DNA of 37,967 bases from Thalassotalea sp. ND16A (GCF_000764205.1 NZ_JQDZ01000033.1:1-37967), one strand, 5' to 3'; positions 25,848 to 34,405 are shown, counted from the stretch's first letter. The notes: generated by a model from the letters alone, not told the origin. Translations and numbers: made by a program.

Positions 25848-27317
25848 ATGAGCGAGCAAGCCGGGATCAATTTATTATCCTTCACTGGCAAAATGAAAGT
25901 ATTACATCTTAGCTGGATGGCCTTTTTTATCACCTTTGTGGTTTGGTTTAACCACGCGCCATTGTTGGCGGTTATTGGCGATAGTCTAGGGTTAACCGCG
26001 AGCGAAATCAAAACCCTGTTAATCTTAAACGTTGCTTTAACTATCCCGGCACGGGTGATCATTGGCATGCTAACCGACCGTTATGGACCAAGACTGGTTT
26101 ATGCGCTGGTATTATCTATCTGTAGTATTCCCTGTTTTATGTTTGCTGTTGCCGAAACGTTTGAACAAGCAGCCATTGCCAGGTTCTTGCTGGGCTTTAT
26201 CGGCGCCGGTTTTGTTATTGGTATTCGTATGGTCAGTGAATGGTTTCCGGCCAACGAGTTAGGTACTGCCGAAGGTGTGTACGGTGGCTGGGGTAACTTT
26301 GGCTCTGCCGCGGCCGCAATGTCATTACCGGCTATTGCCTTATTGTTTGGTGGCGAAGACGGCTGGCGTTATGCCGTAGGCTTGAGTGGTTTACTTAGCC
26401 TTATCTTCAGTGTGATCTGGTATCTCAATGTTACCGATACGCCAAAAGGTTCAACTTACTTTAAACCCAAACAAACCGGGGCTATGGAAGTGACCAGCAC
26501 TGGCGATTTTTGGTTATTGCTGGTGATGAAAATACCAATGTATGGTGCACTTTCTTTACTTACCTGGAAGTTATCGCCAAGTGGCGTGAATATGTTTTCA
26601 GAAACCGCCGCAATAGTCGCTTATGTGTCATTAGCCATATTGTTCATTGTTGAAGTGAAACAAACGTATAAAGTGAATGGTCATGTCTTTAAACAGCCCG
26701 TTGCGGAAATTCATCAATATAAATTTAAACAAGTGGCGGTGTTGAATATTTTATATTTCGCCACCTTTGGTTCAGAGCTGGCGGTAATTTCGATGTTGCC
26801 ATTATTTTTTGCCGAAGTGTTTTCTCTCGATATGGTCTACGCCGGTCTGCTGGCCTCACTTTATGCATTCATGAATCTGATGTCACGTCCTGGTGGCGGC
26901 TGGATCAGTGATAAATTTGGTCGTAAAAAAACCTTGCTAATCTTAACGGCAGGATTGGCGGTTGGTTATCTGACCATGTCAGCAATCGATAGTAGCTGGC
27001 CCTTGGCATTAGCCGTTGTTGCTGCGATGGCGTGTTCTTTCTTTGTCCAGGCTGGTGAAGGTGCAGTATTTGCGGCAGTGCCATTAATTAAACGTCGTTT
27101 AACCGGGCAAATTGCCGGTATGACCGGTGCCTATGGTAATGTTGGTGCGGTGGTCTATTTAACGGTATTATCCATGGTAAGCTATCAACAGTTCTTCTTA
27201 GTTATCGCAGCAACGGCGGTCGTTGGCTTTATCACCTTGTTGTTTATGGAAGAGCCTGAAGGTACCATTACCGAAGTACGAGAAGACGGTACCATTGAGT
27301 TAATTAATGTCAGTTAA
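25848..27317 (+). CDS. Nitrate/nitrite transporter, MFS NarK/NasA type
   Basis: 489 residues, twelve membrane helices. Both nitrate-signature loops of the NNP family are present: GGWGNFGSAAAAM in helix 5 and GAYGNVGAVVYL in helix 11. The conserved arginine is in IGIRMVSEWFP, and MFS motif A is in GMLTDRYGPR. It would import nitrate for the reductase encoded downstream. The start at 25848 follows GGAG at 25840-25843; an ATG at 25836 lies ahead of that site. The 3' end overlaps the kinase-phosphatase gene by 11 bases. A sigma-54 promoter precedes it. Confidence 0.92.
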   Translation: MSEQAGINLLSFTGKMKVLHLSWMAFFITFVVWFNHAPLLAVIGDSLGLTASEIKTLLILNVALTIPARVIIGMLTDRYGPRLVYALVLSICSIPCFMFAVAETFEQAAIARFLLGFIGAGFVIGIRMVSEWFPANELGTAEGVYGGWGNFGSAAAAMSLPAIALLFGGEDGWRYAVGLSGLLSLIFSVIWYLNVTDTPKGSTYFKPKQTGAMEVTSTGDFWLLLVMKIPMYGALSLLTWKLSPSGVNMFSETAAIVAYVSLAILFIVEVKQTYKVNGHVFKQPVAEIHQYKFKQVAVLNILYFATFGSELAVISMLPLFFAEVFSLDMVYAGLLASLYAFMNLMSRPGGGWISDKFGRKKTLLILTAGLAVGYLTMSAIDSSWPLALAVVAAMACSFFVQAGEGAVFAAVPLIKRRLTGQIAGMTGAYGNVGAVVYLTVLSMVSYQQFFLVIAATAVVGFITLLFMEEPEGTITEVREDGTIELINVS

Positions 27318-29160
27318 GCAAACCGCAATTAGCGAAAAATCAGCACTCAGGTCGTTGTCTAGTAAACAACGTCCGGATGCGGCTGCAGTCGACGCTAAAG
27401 CACAAGCTGAGGTAGCAACCAAAACACCAGGTGCAGCGAAATTACAATTGCATTTTGGTGGTTTTTCGTCGAAAGGTAAAAAACCGGTCAATCAGGACGC
27501 CTTTGCCGCCTTTATGCCAAAGGGTAATGATTTGATGGCGAAAGGCGCGGTAGCCGCAATTGCCGATGGTGTATCAAGCGCCTGTAAAGCGGCAGAGGCC
27601 GCGCAATTGGCGGTGACGCAATTTATTGATCAGTATTACAACACGTCGCAAACCTGGTCGACCCATAAGTCGGCCGCCAAAGTCCTGACCAGTTTAAACC
27701 AGTGGTTATGTTCGCAAGTCAATGGCCATGATAGTCAGCAGCAGCAATGGTTGACTACCTTTTCGGCATTAATTGTCAAATCCAGCAGTGGCTATATTTT
27801 TCACCTTGGTGATACTCGCATTAGTGTTTATCGCAATGGCTGCCTTGAACGCATCACCAGTGATCACAACCGCAAACAAGGAGTAAATAACTCGGTATTA
27901 ACCAGAGCACTGGGCGCCGATGTTCGGCTGAAAGTGGATGTGCATGATGTCGCGGTGCAGCAAGGGGATATATTTCTGCTCACCTGTGATGGTGTACACG
28001 ACTATCTATCATCTAAGTATATTAAACAAACCCTCGCCAGTATTTCAGCGCAAGCCAGCAATCAACAGCTTGAAAGTCTGGCAAAACAAATCGTTGATGA
28101 AGCCATTAGACAGGGCAGTGATGATAATGTCAGCTGCTTGTTGGTTTACATAAGCGCTACCCCAAATCGGAGAACCGAAGAAATTGAGCGCGACTTACTC
28201 AGTAAAAGCATCCCTCCTGCCCTAAAAGTGGGAATGATTTTAGACGGTTATAAAGTAAAAAAAATCATTCATGCCAGCATTCGTTCACACTTGTATTTGG
28301 TTGAGCACAGAGATCACCAAGAGCCATTAATATTAAAAGCCCCTTCAGAGAATTTTTCTGATGATACCCTCTATCTGCAAGGGTTTATTCGCGAAGCCTG
28401 GGTTGGTGAAAGAATCAAGCACAGTAACATCATGCGGATAAAAAGTGATACCCAAAACAGCCAGTTTTTATATCATTTATGTGAATATATTGAAGGCCAA
28501 ACGTTAAGCGAATGGATGCATGATAACCCTAGCCCCAGCGTTGGTGAAGTACGCAACATCATTGCGCAAATTATTAGCGCCCTGCGCACCTTTAAACGCC
28601 AGGAGCTAGTCCACCGAGATTTAAAACCCGACAATATCATGATCGATAAATTCGGCCAGGTAAAACTCATCGATTATGGCACCGTATTGATTGCCTCGCT
28701 GAATGAAAACGGCGAAACTTTGCAAGAAACTGTGCCGCAAGGTTCATTAAATTACATTGCCCCGGAAACCTTGCTTGATTTAACCGCAACCAGCTTAAGT
28801 GATTTGTTCTCACTTGGGGTCATTTGTTTTGAGATGCTAACTGGTGAGCTGCCGTTTAAGCCGATGAAAACCACCACCATTACTCAAACCAGCTATAGCG
28901 ACTGGCAATATCGCAGCATAAGACAGTTTCGACCAGAAATTCCTTTATGGTTAGATTTAAGCTTAAAACAATGCACGCATGCCGATCCTAAATTACGCTA
29001 TCAGGCGTTTTCAGAGTTCGCCGCAGACCTGAACAAGCCGAACGTAGTTGCCGTTGAAGAGTATAAGAAACAACCGTTGATAGAGCGAAATCCAGTTCAA
29101 TTTTGGCAAGGGATCTCTGCATTGTTATTTATCGCCTTACTCATTTCACTGTTTAATTAA
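27307..29160 (+). CDS. PP2C phosphatase-Ser/Thr protein kinase fusion, membrane anchored
   Basis: 617 residues. A PP2C domain (about 45-283) has metal-binding D64 (NQD), D87-G88 (IADGVS), GDT (158-160), D228 (TCDG) and D272-D273-N (SDDNVS). A Hanks-type kinase (about 311-575) has K344 (ILKAP), E363, HRDLKPDN (436-443), DYG (456-458) in place of DFG, and APE (485-487). A C-terminal hydrophobic segment (about 599-616) anchors the protein with both enzymes in the cytoplasm. It overlaps the transporter gene by 11 bases. Similar fusions recur in bacterial nitrate-assimilation clusters, so it may modify the transporter or reductase, but the target is unknown. Confidence 0.92.
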   Translation: MSVKQTAISEKSALRSLSSKQRPDAAAVDAKAQAEVATKTPGAAKLQLHFGGFSSKGKKPVNQDAFAAFMPKGNDLMAKGAVAAIADGVSSACKAAEAAQLAVTQFIDQYYNTSQTWSTHKSAAKVLTSLNQWLCSQVNGHDSQQQQWLTTFSALIVKSSSGYIFHLGDTRISVYRNGCLERITSDHNRKQGVNNSVLTRALGADVRLKVDVHDVAVQQGDIFLLTCDGVHDYLSSKYIKQTLASISAQASNQQLESLAKQIVDEAIRQGSDDNVSCLLVYISATPNRRTEEIERDLLSKSIPPALKVGMILDGYKVKKIIHASIRSHLYLVEHRDHQEPLILKAPSENFSDDTLYLQGFIREAWVGERIKHSNIMRIKSDTQNSQFLYHLCEYIEGQTLSEWMHDNPSPSVGEVRNIIAQIISALRTFKRQELVHRDLKPDNIMIDKFGQVKLIDYGTVLIASLNENGETLQETVPQGSLNYIAPETLLDLTATSLSDLFSLGVICFEMLTGELPFKPMKTTTITQTSYSDWQYRSIRQFRPEIPLWLDLSLKQCTHADPKLRYQAFSEFAADLNKPNVVAVEEYKKQPLIERNPVQFWQGISALLFIALLISLFN

Positions 29161-29206
29161 GCTAAGTTCAGGCTCATAAGTCTGCACATTTCATTACCCT
29201 TGTGCT

Positions 29207-29223
29207 CGCACCAGTTTAGAGCA
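29207..29223 (+). promoter_or_regulatory. NtrC-like enhancer site upstream of the reductase gene
   Basis: CGCACCA-GTT-TAGAGCA matches 12 of the 14 specified positions of TGCACYA-N3-TRGTGCA. It is centred about 107 bases upstream of the start point inferred from the sigma-54 promoter at 29296, a typical NtrC distance. GTGCTC (29202-29207) and GAGCAC (29225-29230) also form a hairpin here that could instead end the kinase transcript. Confidence 0.45.
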
Positions 29224-29295
29224 AGAGCACCTTTTCAGTTCAATCACCAATTGCTAGGTTTTGTTAACTCATTGTAAATTATGCCTTTTAATTCA

Positions 29296-29311
29296 TGGTT
29301 TAATTATTGCA
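29296..29311 (+). promoter_or_regulatory. Second sigma-54-like promoter, reductase gene
   Basis: TGGTTT-AATTA-TTGCA keeps the essential GG and GC elements with exact -24/-12 spacing and a perfect TTGCA, but the -24 box is weaker than at 25794. It lies 49 bases before the ATG at 29361, after a 200-base gap that otherwise separates two genes of one module. Confidence 0.6.
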
Positions 29312-29360
29312 AACATATCTTTATTGATTATTTTTATGCAATTTATCACAGGAATTATCT

Positions 29361-31586
29361 ATGTTGTTTGGGCGTAAAAACAGAAAGCCTATTGCTATTC
29401 CCTCTAAAAAAGTCGCAGAGTGGAAATACACTACGTGTAACTATTGTTCTACCGGTTGCTCTATTGAAATTGGCTTAGACCAAAATAAAAAAATCGTCAC
29501 CTCGCGCGGCCACGCTGGCGCCGATGTGAACCGCGGTAAATTATGCATTAAAGGCTTACTTGAAACTGAATTGTTTGAAAGCCCGGGCCGTGGCAGCGAG
29601 CCACTCATTCGTAACAAACATTATGACAAATTCGAGAAAACATCATGGGACAACGCACTAGACGTCACTGCAGACAAAATAAAAAGCATTCAAAAAACCT
29701 ACGGGCGCGACGCGTTCGCTATTATCTCAACCGGACAGCTACTGACTGAGGAGTTTTATACGTTAGGGAAATTGGCGCGCGGTTGTATTGGCACCAACAA
29801 TTATGATGGTAACACTACCCTGTGTATGGCTTCTGCGGTAAGCGGTTATAAGCGCACTTTTGGCAGTGACGGGCCTCCTGGCTGTTATGACGATTTCGAA
29901 CACACCCATTGCTTGATGGCGTTTGGCTCAAATTTGCCCGAGCAGCACCCAATCATTTACTGGCGCTTAAAAGAAGCATTAGAAAAACGCAAATTCCCGC
30001 TGATCGTGGTCGACCCAAGAGTGACCATGTTAGCCCAATTTGCCGACATTCATTTACCGATCACGCCAGGTACCGATTGTGTATTAATTAACGCGATGAT
30101 GCATGTGATCATTAATGAAGGTCTGCAAGATCAAAGTTACATTGATGCCCACACCCAGGGCTTCGAGGAAGTAAAAGCCTTAGTGCAAGATTATGATCCG
30201 AAATCGGCTCAGCACATTTGTGGTATCGATGAAGATACTATCCGCAGTGTCGCCCGAATTTACGCCAAAGCTCCGGCGGCGATGAGTATCTGGACCATGG
30301 GCATTAACCAGTCTACGCATGGCTCTGATGGCGTGGCTAACATCAATAATTTAAACCTTATTACTGGCAACATTGGCAAACCAGGCGGCACGAGCTTGTC
30401 GATTACGGGTCAGTGTAATGCCATGGGTACGCGTGAATGGTCATCATGCTCTGGTTTACCGGGTTATCGTTATCTGGAAAATGCCGATGACCGCCAGGAA
30501 ATTGCCGATTTTTGGGGCATAGACCCTGAATTTTTCCCGAAAAAACGTGGCCTGGCCGAAACCGATATCTTCCCGGCGATAGAAACTGGTGAGATCAAAG
30601 GGCTATGGATTGTGGCGACCAATCCGATGACGTCTATGCCGAATACGCCTCGTATTCGCAAGGCCCTGGAAAAATTAGATTTTCTGGTGGTGCAAGATGT
30701 GTATGAAGACGTCGAAATGAACCAATATTCGCACGTATATTTTCCGGCATCCGTTTGGTCAGAAAAAGAAGGTTGTCATACCAACACCGAACGTCGGGTC
30801 AATTTGATCAGCAATATTGTTGAACCTTATGCCAATTCAAAGCCTGATTTTTGGATATTTAATCAGATGGCGAAACGCTTTGATAACGGTAATATTATTC
30901 ATTTCCCTGATCATGCCGAAGGTGCGTTTGACGAAATGAAACAGTTATCGAAAGGCAAAGACAGAACCTTGGATATCTCTGGCATGAGCTATGAAAAAAT
31001 CATCAAAGCTCGTGGCATTCAATGGCCGTACCGTGAACAAGAGGGCGAACAAGAAGGTGAGCAAGAGGATGGCTTCGAGGAAACCTTAAAAGGTGATCCG
31101 CGCTTGTATACCGATGGTAAATTTCCAACCAAATCGGGCAAAGCCAACTTGTTGCCAATCAACTTTTACAACAATAACGAGCAACCTTGTAAGGATTATC
31201 CGTTTTGGTTAAACAGCGGTCGCGTAGTTGAGCATTTCCATACCCGTACCCGTACCGGCAAGATAGGCAACTGTAATAAATTTAGTCCAACGCCTTATAT
31301 GGAAATGAACCCTGATGCGGCTCTGGAACTGGGCATTAGCCATCAAAGTTATGTCCGTCTTACCAGTCGCCGTGGCGATGCGGTAGTGATGGTGCAATTA
31401 ACGCAACGGGTGCCGCGCAATATGGTATTTATTCCATTTCATTTTCATGACTGTGTAAACCGTTTAACTCTGGGCTTACTAGACCCGCATTCTCGTCAAC
31501 CGGCATTTAAGCAAGGCTCGGTGCGGATTGAAACCGTTGATCAAGCCGAAGCTGCGCGTTTAAACGTTGAACGTCGCGCATTTTAA
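29361..31586 (+). CDS. Cytoplasmic molybdopterin nitrate reductase, NasA/NapA type
   Basis: 741 residues. An N-terminal [4Fe-4S] site is C26-x2-C29-x3-C33...C62. The likely Mo ligand is C155 in TTLCMASAVSGYKRTFG, and GPPGCYDD follows; both match the NapA/NasA branch. Nitrate-reductase segments SNLPEQHPIIYWRL, DPRVT and ITGQCNAMGTREW are also present. There is no Tat signal (start MLFGRKNRKP), so it works in the cytoplasm. It lacks the C-terminal [2Fe-2S]/BFD extension of many NasA proteins, and no NADH-linked NasB is adjacent. The next gene, 23 bases on, encodes a DmsBC-like fusion, the probable electron donor. An EQEG/EQEG/EQED tandem repeat lies near residues 559-570. CACAGGA gives a good ribosome binding site. 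Confidence 0.88.
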   Translation: MLFGRKNRKPIAIPSKKVAEWKYTTCNYCSTGCSIEIGLDQNKKIVTSRGHAGADVNRGKLCIKGLLETELFESPGRGSEPLIRNKHYDKFEKTSWDNALDVTADKIKSIQKTYGRDAFAIISTGQLLTEEFYTLGKLARGCIGTNNYDGNTTLCMASAVSGYKRTFGSDGPPGCYDDFEHTHCLMAFGSNLPEQHPIIYWRLKEALEKRKFPLIVVDPRVTMLAQFADIHLPITPGTDCVLINAMMHVIINEGLQDQSYIDAHTQGFEEVKALVQDYDPKSAQHICGIDEDTIRSVARIYAKAPAAMSIWTMGINQSTHGSDGVANINNLNLITGNIGKPGGTSLSITGQCNAMGTREWSSCSGLPGYRYLENADDRQEIADFWGIDPEFFPKKRGLAETDIFPAIETGEIKGLWIVATNPMTSMPNTPRIRKALEKLDFLVVQDVYEDVEMNQYSHVYFPASVWSEKEGCHTNTERRVNLISNIVEPYANSKPDFWIFNQMAKRFDNGNIIHFPDHAEGAFDEMKQLSKGKDRTLDISGMSYEKIIKARGIQWPYREQEGEQEGEQEDGFEETLKGDPRLYTDGKFPTKSGKANLLPINFYNNNEQPCKDYPFWLNSGRVVEHFHTRTRTGKIGNCNKFSPTPYMEMNPDAALELGISHQSYVRLTSRRGDAVVMVQLTQRVPRNMVFIPFHFHDCVNRLTLGLLDPHSRQPAFKQGSVRIETVDQAEAARLNVERRAF
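31035..31070 (+). repeat. In-frame 12-base tandem repeat in the reductase gene
   Basis: Three successive 12-base units (GAACAAGAGGGC, GAACAAGAAGGT, GAGCAAGAGGAT) encode EQEG-EQEG-EQED. It is an acidic insertion just before the final domain, probably in a surface loop. Confidence 0.8.
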
Positions 31587-31609
31587 TCAAGATAGTTAAG
31601 GTAGAAAAA

Positions 31610-33679
31610 ATGTCACAAGTTATAGATAAAAAAGCTGACCTGGACTCATCGGTAGCTATGTTTGATCCAAACGAAACGGGCTTTGACCCAAAAAGTATGA
31701 GCGTAGCTGCAGATAAAGCTGCGAAACCAGCAGCAGTCGAAATCGGTAAAGAGCAACAAGGTCGCTCAAACCATTGGGAAGTGAGAACTCAAGAGCAGCC
31801 TTATGCGTTTTTGCCAACGCATCAGGACAAGTCTGAAATAAAAGAAAAAAACCGCTACGGCCAGCTCATTGATTGTGTGGATATCTCCGGTTTGCCAGAA
31901 GGCAGGTCGATGTTTATCAATGAAAACCCGGAAGTGGGCACCAATCCAAACCGTAACAAACAACATGGCTTTTTCTTTACCGCCGATAACTGTATCGGCT
32001 GTCATGCCTGTGAAGCGGCGTGTTCGGAGAAAAATGAAAACCCGGCGCATTTAGCATTTCGCTCGGTCGGTTATGTCGAAGGTGGCTCGTATCCGGATTA
32101 CAAACGGATGAACATTTCCATGGCCTGTAATCACTGCGATGACCCGGTATGTTTAAAAGGTTGTCCAACCAAAGCATATACCAAGCACGCCGAATACGGT
32201 GCGGTATTACAAGATCCAGAAACCTGTTTTGGTTGTGGTTACTGTACCTGGGTGTGTCCTTATAATGCACCACAGCTAGATCCGGTAAAAGGCCGTGTAT
32301 CAAAATGTAATATGTGTGTTGACCGTTTAGAAGTGGGCTTAAAACCTGCGTGTGTTTCGGCCTGTGTTGGTAACGCGCTGGATTTTGGCGTGATTGAAAA
32401 TACTCCAGAAAATAGAGAACAATGTAAGACGCAAATTCCTGGTTTCCCTGATCCGGAAATCACCCATCCAAACATTCGTTTTCAGCAAACCAAAACGCTG
32501 CCGGATGAAATGAGCCGTACCGACTCGATGCCGGTAAAATATCACAAAGACGACAAAGGCAATTACAAACCTGTAGTCGATCAAAAGGCGGGTAAGGCCA
32601 AGCACTGGAATTTTGGCAAGTTAAATTCTAAAGAAAACCCGTTAGTATTATTCACCCTGTTTGCGCAAGCGGCGTTTGGTACCTTGTTAATTCCGTTCTT
32701 AGCGGCATTATTTGGTATCGATGCCTTCGTTGCCTTTATCAACTCAGACATGTTTTTACCGTTAACCATTATTTCACTGCTAATGACCTCATTTGGTTTA
32801 TTTATGAGTGTTACCCATTTGGGCAAACCGTTTAGATTCTATCGCGGTTTTAATAACTTGCGTTATTCACCAATGAGTAGAGAAGGTCTTGGTTTAGCGA
32901 TGTTCTCGGCCGGTTGTGGTTTAACCGCCTTATTTTCTTTACCGGCTAATCAATGGCTAAACGAGTTATCAGTGTCGTGGTTAGATCTAAACCTTGCACA
33001 GATGACGAGCGAATTACCTTTGTCGACAATGCAAACGGGCGCCGGTATCTTTGCCTTAATTGCGGGTTTTATCGGTATCTTCTACATGAACAAGTGTTAT
33101 CAGATAAAAGCGCGTCCATTTTGGAATCACCTGCAAACGGTAACTTCATTTTCCGGCAACAGTTTGTCATTAGGCGCATTGGTAAGTGGCGTGATTGTAT
33201 TAACGACCTTAGTAGTGCAACAAGCCGAACCGGCAGTGATCAAGCAAGCATTATTGGTATTTGGTTTAGTATTGTCTATCGGTATGGTCATTGAAGCGAT
33301 CGGTTTAATCCGTCACAATCATGATTTAAACCGCAATGAAAACGAAGGTGGTGCCGCCCACTATGTACAGTGTACTACCTTTGGCAAAACCTATTTACTG
33401 CGTAACTATTTATTGGCTCTAAATATCGTGGCCGCAACGGCGTTAACAGCGGCAACGGCGCTAACCGAATTTAGTACAACATTGGCGATTGCCTGGATTT
33501 TAGTTGCATTACTCAATGTTGTTACCGCGTTAATATCTCGAGCATTATTTTATATCCTGGTGATCCCAACCACCATGCCAGGCGCTTTTTTCTGGAAAAA
33601 TAAAGGCTTCGAGCAACACGCCCGTGATATCGGTTTGGCCGATAACCCGGCTACAGGGGTTGCACCTCTTGCCCATTAA
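31610..33679 (+). CDS. DmsB-DmsC fusion: four-cluster ferredoxin plus quinol-oxidising membrane anchor
   Basis: 689 residues. An N-terminal extension of about 120 residues has no signal peptide. A DmsB/NrfC-type ferredoxin with 16 cysteines in four groups follows: C128/131/134/138, C173/176/181/185, C206/209/212/216 and C233/236/248/252. After a linker, a DmsC-like domain (about 345-660) has eight predicted membrane helices and HLGKPFRFYRGFNNLRYSPMSRE, the DmsC quinol-site-like loop. In DMSO reductases these two parts are separate subunits carrying electrons from quinol to the Mo protein. Here they are one chain next to a NasA-like reductase without a Tat signal, so the complex should face the cytoplasm. 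Confidence 0.9.
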   Translation: MSQVIDKKADLDSSVAMFDPNETGFDPKSMSVAADKAAKPAAVEIGKEQQGRSNHWEVRTQEQPYAFLPTHQDKSEIKEKNRYGQLIDCVDISGLPEGRSMFINENPEVGTNPNRNKQHGFFFTADNCIGCHACEAACSEKNENPAHLAFRSVGYVEGGSYPDYKRMNISMACNHCDDPVCLKGCPTKAYTKHAEYGAVLQDPETCFGCGYCTWVCPYNAPQLDPVKGRVSKCNMCVDRLEVGLKPACVSACVGNALDFGVIENTPENREQCKTQIPGFPDPEITHPNIRFQQTKTLPDEMSRTDSMPVKYHKDDKGNYKPVVDQKAGKAKHWNFGKLNSKENPLVLFTLFAQAAFGTLLIPFLAALFGIDAFVAFINSDMFLPLTIISLLMTSFGLFMSVTHLGKPFRFYRGFNNLRYSPMSREGLGLAMFSAGCGLTALFSLPANQWLNELSVSWLDLNLAQMTSELPLSTMQTGAGIFALIAGFIGIFYMNKCYQIKARPFWNHLQTVTSFSGNSLSLGALVSGVIVLTTLVVQQAEPAVIKQALLVFGLVLSIGMVIEAIGLIRHNHDLNRNENEGGAAHYVQCTTFGKTYLLRNYLLALNIVAATALTAATALTEFSTTLAIAWILVALLNVVTALISRALFYILVIPTTMPGAFFWKNKGFEQHARDIGLADNPATGVAPLAH

Positions 33680-33704
33680 ACCATAATTAATATGAAGATT
33701 TAAC

Positions 33705-33735
33705 AAAGGGCCGGCGGTTAAACCTGGCCCTTTTT
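33705..33735 (+). terminator. Rho-independent terminator after the DmsBC-like gene
   Basis: AAAGGGCC (33705-33712) pairs with GGCCCTTT (33726-33733) around a 13-base loop and is followed by a T-run. It would end or attenuate the nitrate module transcript before the small downstream gene. Confidence 0.8.
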
Positions 33736-33761
33736 ACCATTTATTTTGAACAAAGGATCTT

Positions 33762-34181
33762 ATGCAGTTAACGCTTTCACAAACCATCAACAAAACCTGT
33801 TTGATCGGATTAAGTTATTTTGATACCAAGCAAAATTTATTAAAACAAACTATGCTGGCGGGCACGGTGAGTGCCGTAGATAAAGAAATGGGCATTACCG
33901 TCGAGTTGTTATCGAGCGATGAACAAAGCCAGGGTAAAGCGAAAAGTGAACCCTTGAAACCGGCAAACTTCATTCTTCCGGCTAACCTGTCTTGTTGGTT
34001 TATCGCCCCTAAAGGCGACTTTCATACCAGCCAGGCCGGGGTAAAAATTAACAACCCGGATTATCTGGTGACTTGGGATATCCACCAAACCAAAGAAAAT
34101 CCAGAAACCGATAAACCCACCGATGGTGAGCAACAATGGTGGCAGTGGCAACCCAGAACCGAGCCACCACAAATTGGCTAG
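33762..34181 (+). CDS. Small hypothetical protein following the nitrate reductase genes
   Basis: 139 residues, soluble, no signal peptide or cysteine cluster. Visible features are an N-terminal GLSYFDTKQNLLKQTMLAGTV strand region, a central FILPANLSCWF segment, NNPDYLVTWDIHQ, and a charged, Trp-rich tail (QQWWQWQP). The first part looks like a small beta domain. I cannot name the family. It has its own ribosome binding site (AAAGGA) and lies 82 bases after the reductase anchor gene, beyond a terminator, so it may be read-through or separately transcribed. Confidence 0.7.
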   Translation: MQLTLSQTINKTCLIGLSYFDTKQNLLKQTMLAGTVSAVDKEMGITVELLSSDEQSQGKAKSEPLKPANFILPANLSCWFIAPKGDFHTSQAGVKINNPDYLVTWDIHQTKENPETDKPTDGEQQWWQWQPRTEPPQIG

Positions 34182-34283
34182 CGCTGTTAAGTGCTGAAGC
34201 TTAGTCATCTCGATATGCCATTGCCCGCATTTAAATTGTTTTTAGTTATTTCCTATAACTGCATTGCAAAGGTATCATCACTG

Positions 34284-34331
34284 CCCGTAGCCCGTAGCCC
34301 GTAGCCCGTAGCCCGTAGCCCGTAGCCCTAG
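34284..34331 (+). repeat. CCCGTAG heptamer tandem array
   Basis: Six perfect copies of CCCGTAG (34284-34325) followed by a truncated CCCTAG. It is the same heptamer that appears as single or double units in the composite repeats at 240-381, 6118-6371 and 6423-6522. The GTACC array is absent here. Confidence 0.9.
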
Positions 34332-34405
34332 CCAGATATGCAATACAACTATCGGTTTACCTCCGGCTGATTAACCTAAAATGATACAAAAATTAAGGAA
34401 ACCCA

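Noticed and set aside
29281-29478. 65-codon reading frame overlapping the nitrate reductase start
   Set aside because: Out of frame with the reductase and covering the sigma-54 element; no family resemblance.
29361-31586. Formate dehydrogenase alpha subunit
   Set aside because: The metal-ligand region reads CMASAVSGYKRTFG...GCYDD, as in nitrate reductases, and lacks the Sec/Cys-HGP motif of formate dehydrogenases. Context (nitrate transporter, sigma-54 promoter) agrees.
34284-34331. CRISPR-like array
   Set aside because: The units are contiguous 7-mers with no spacers, and no cas genes are present.
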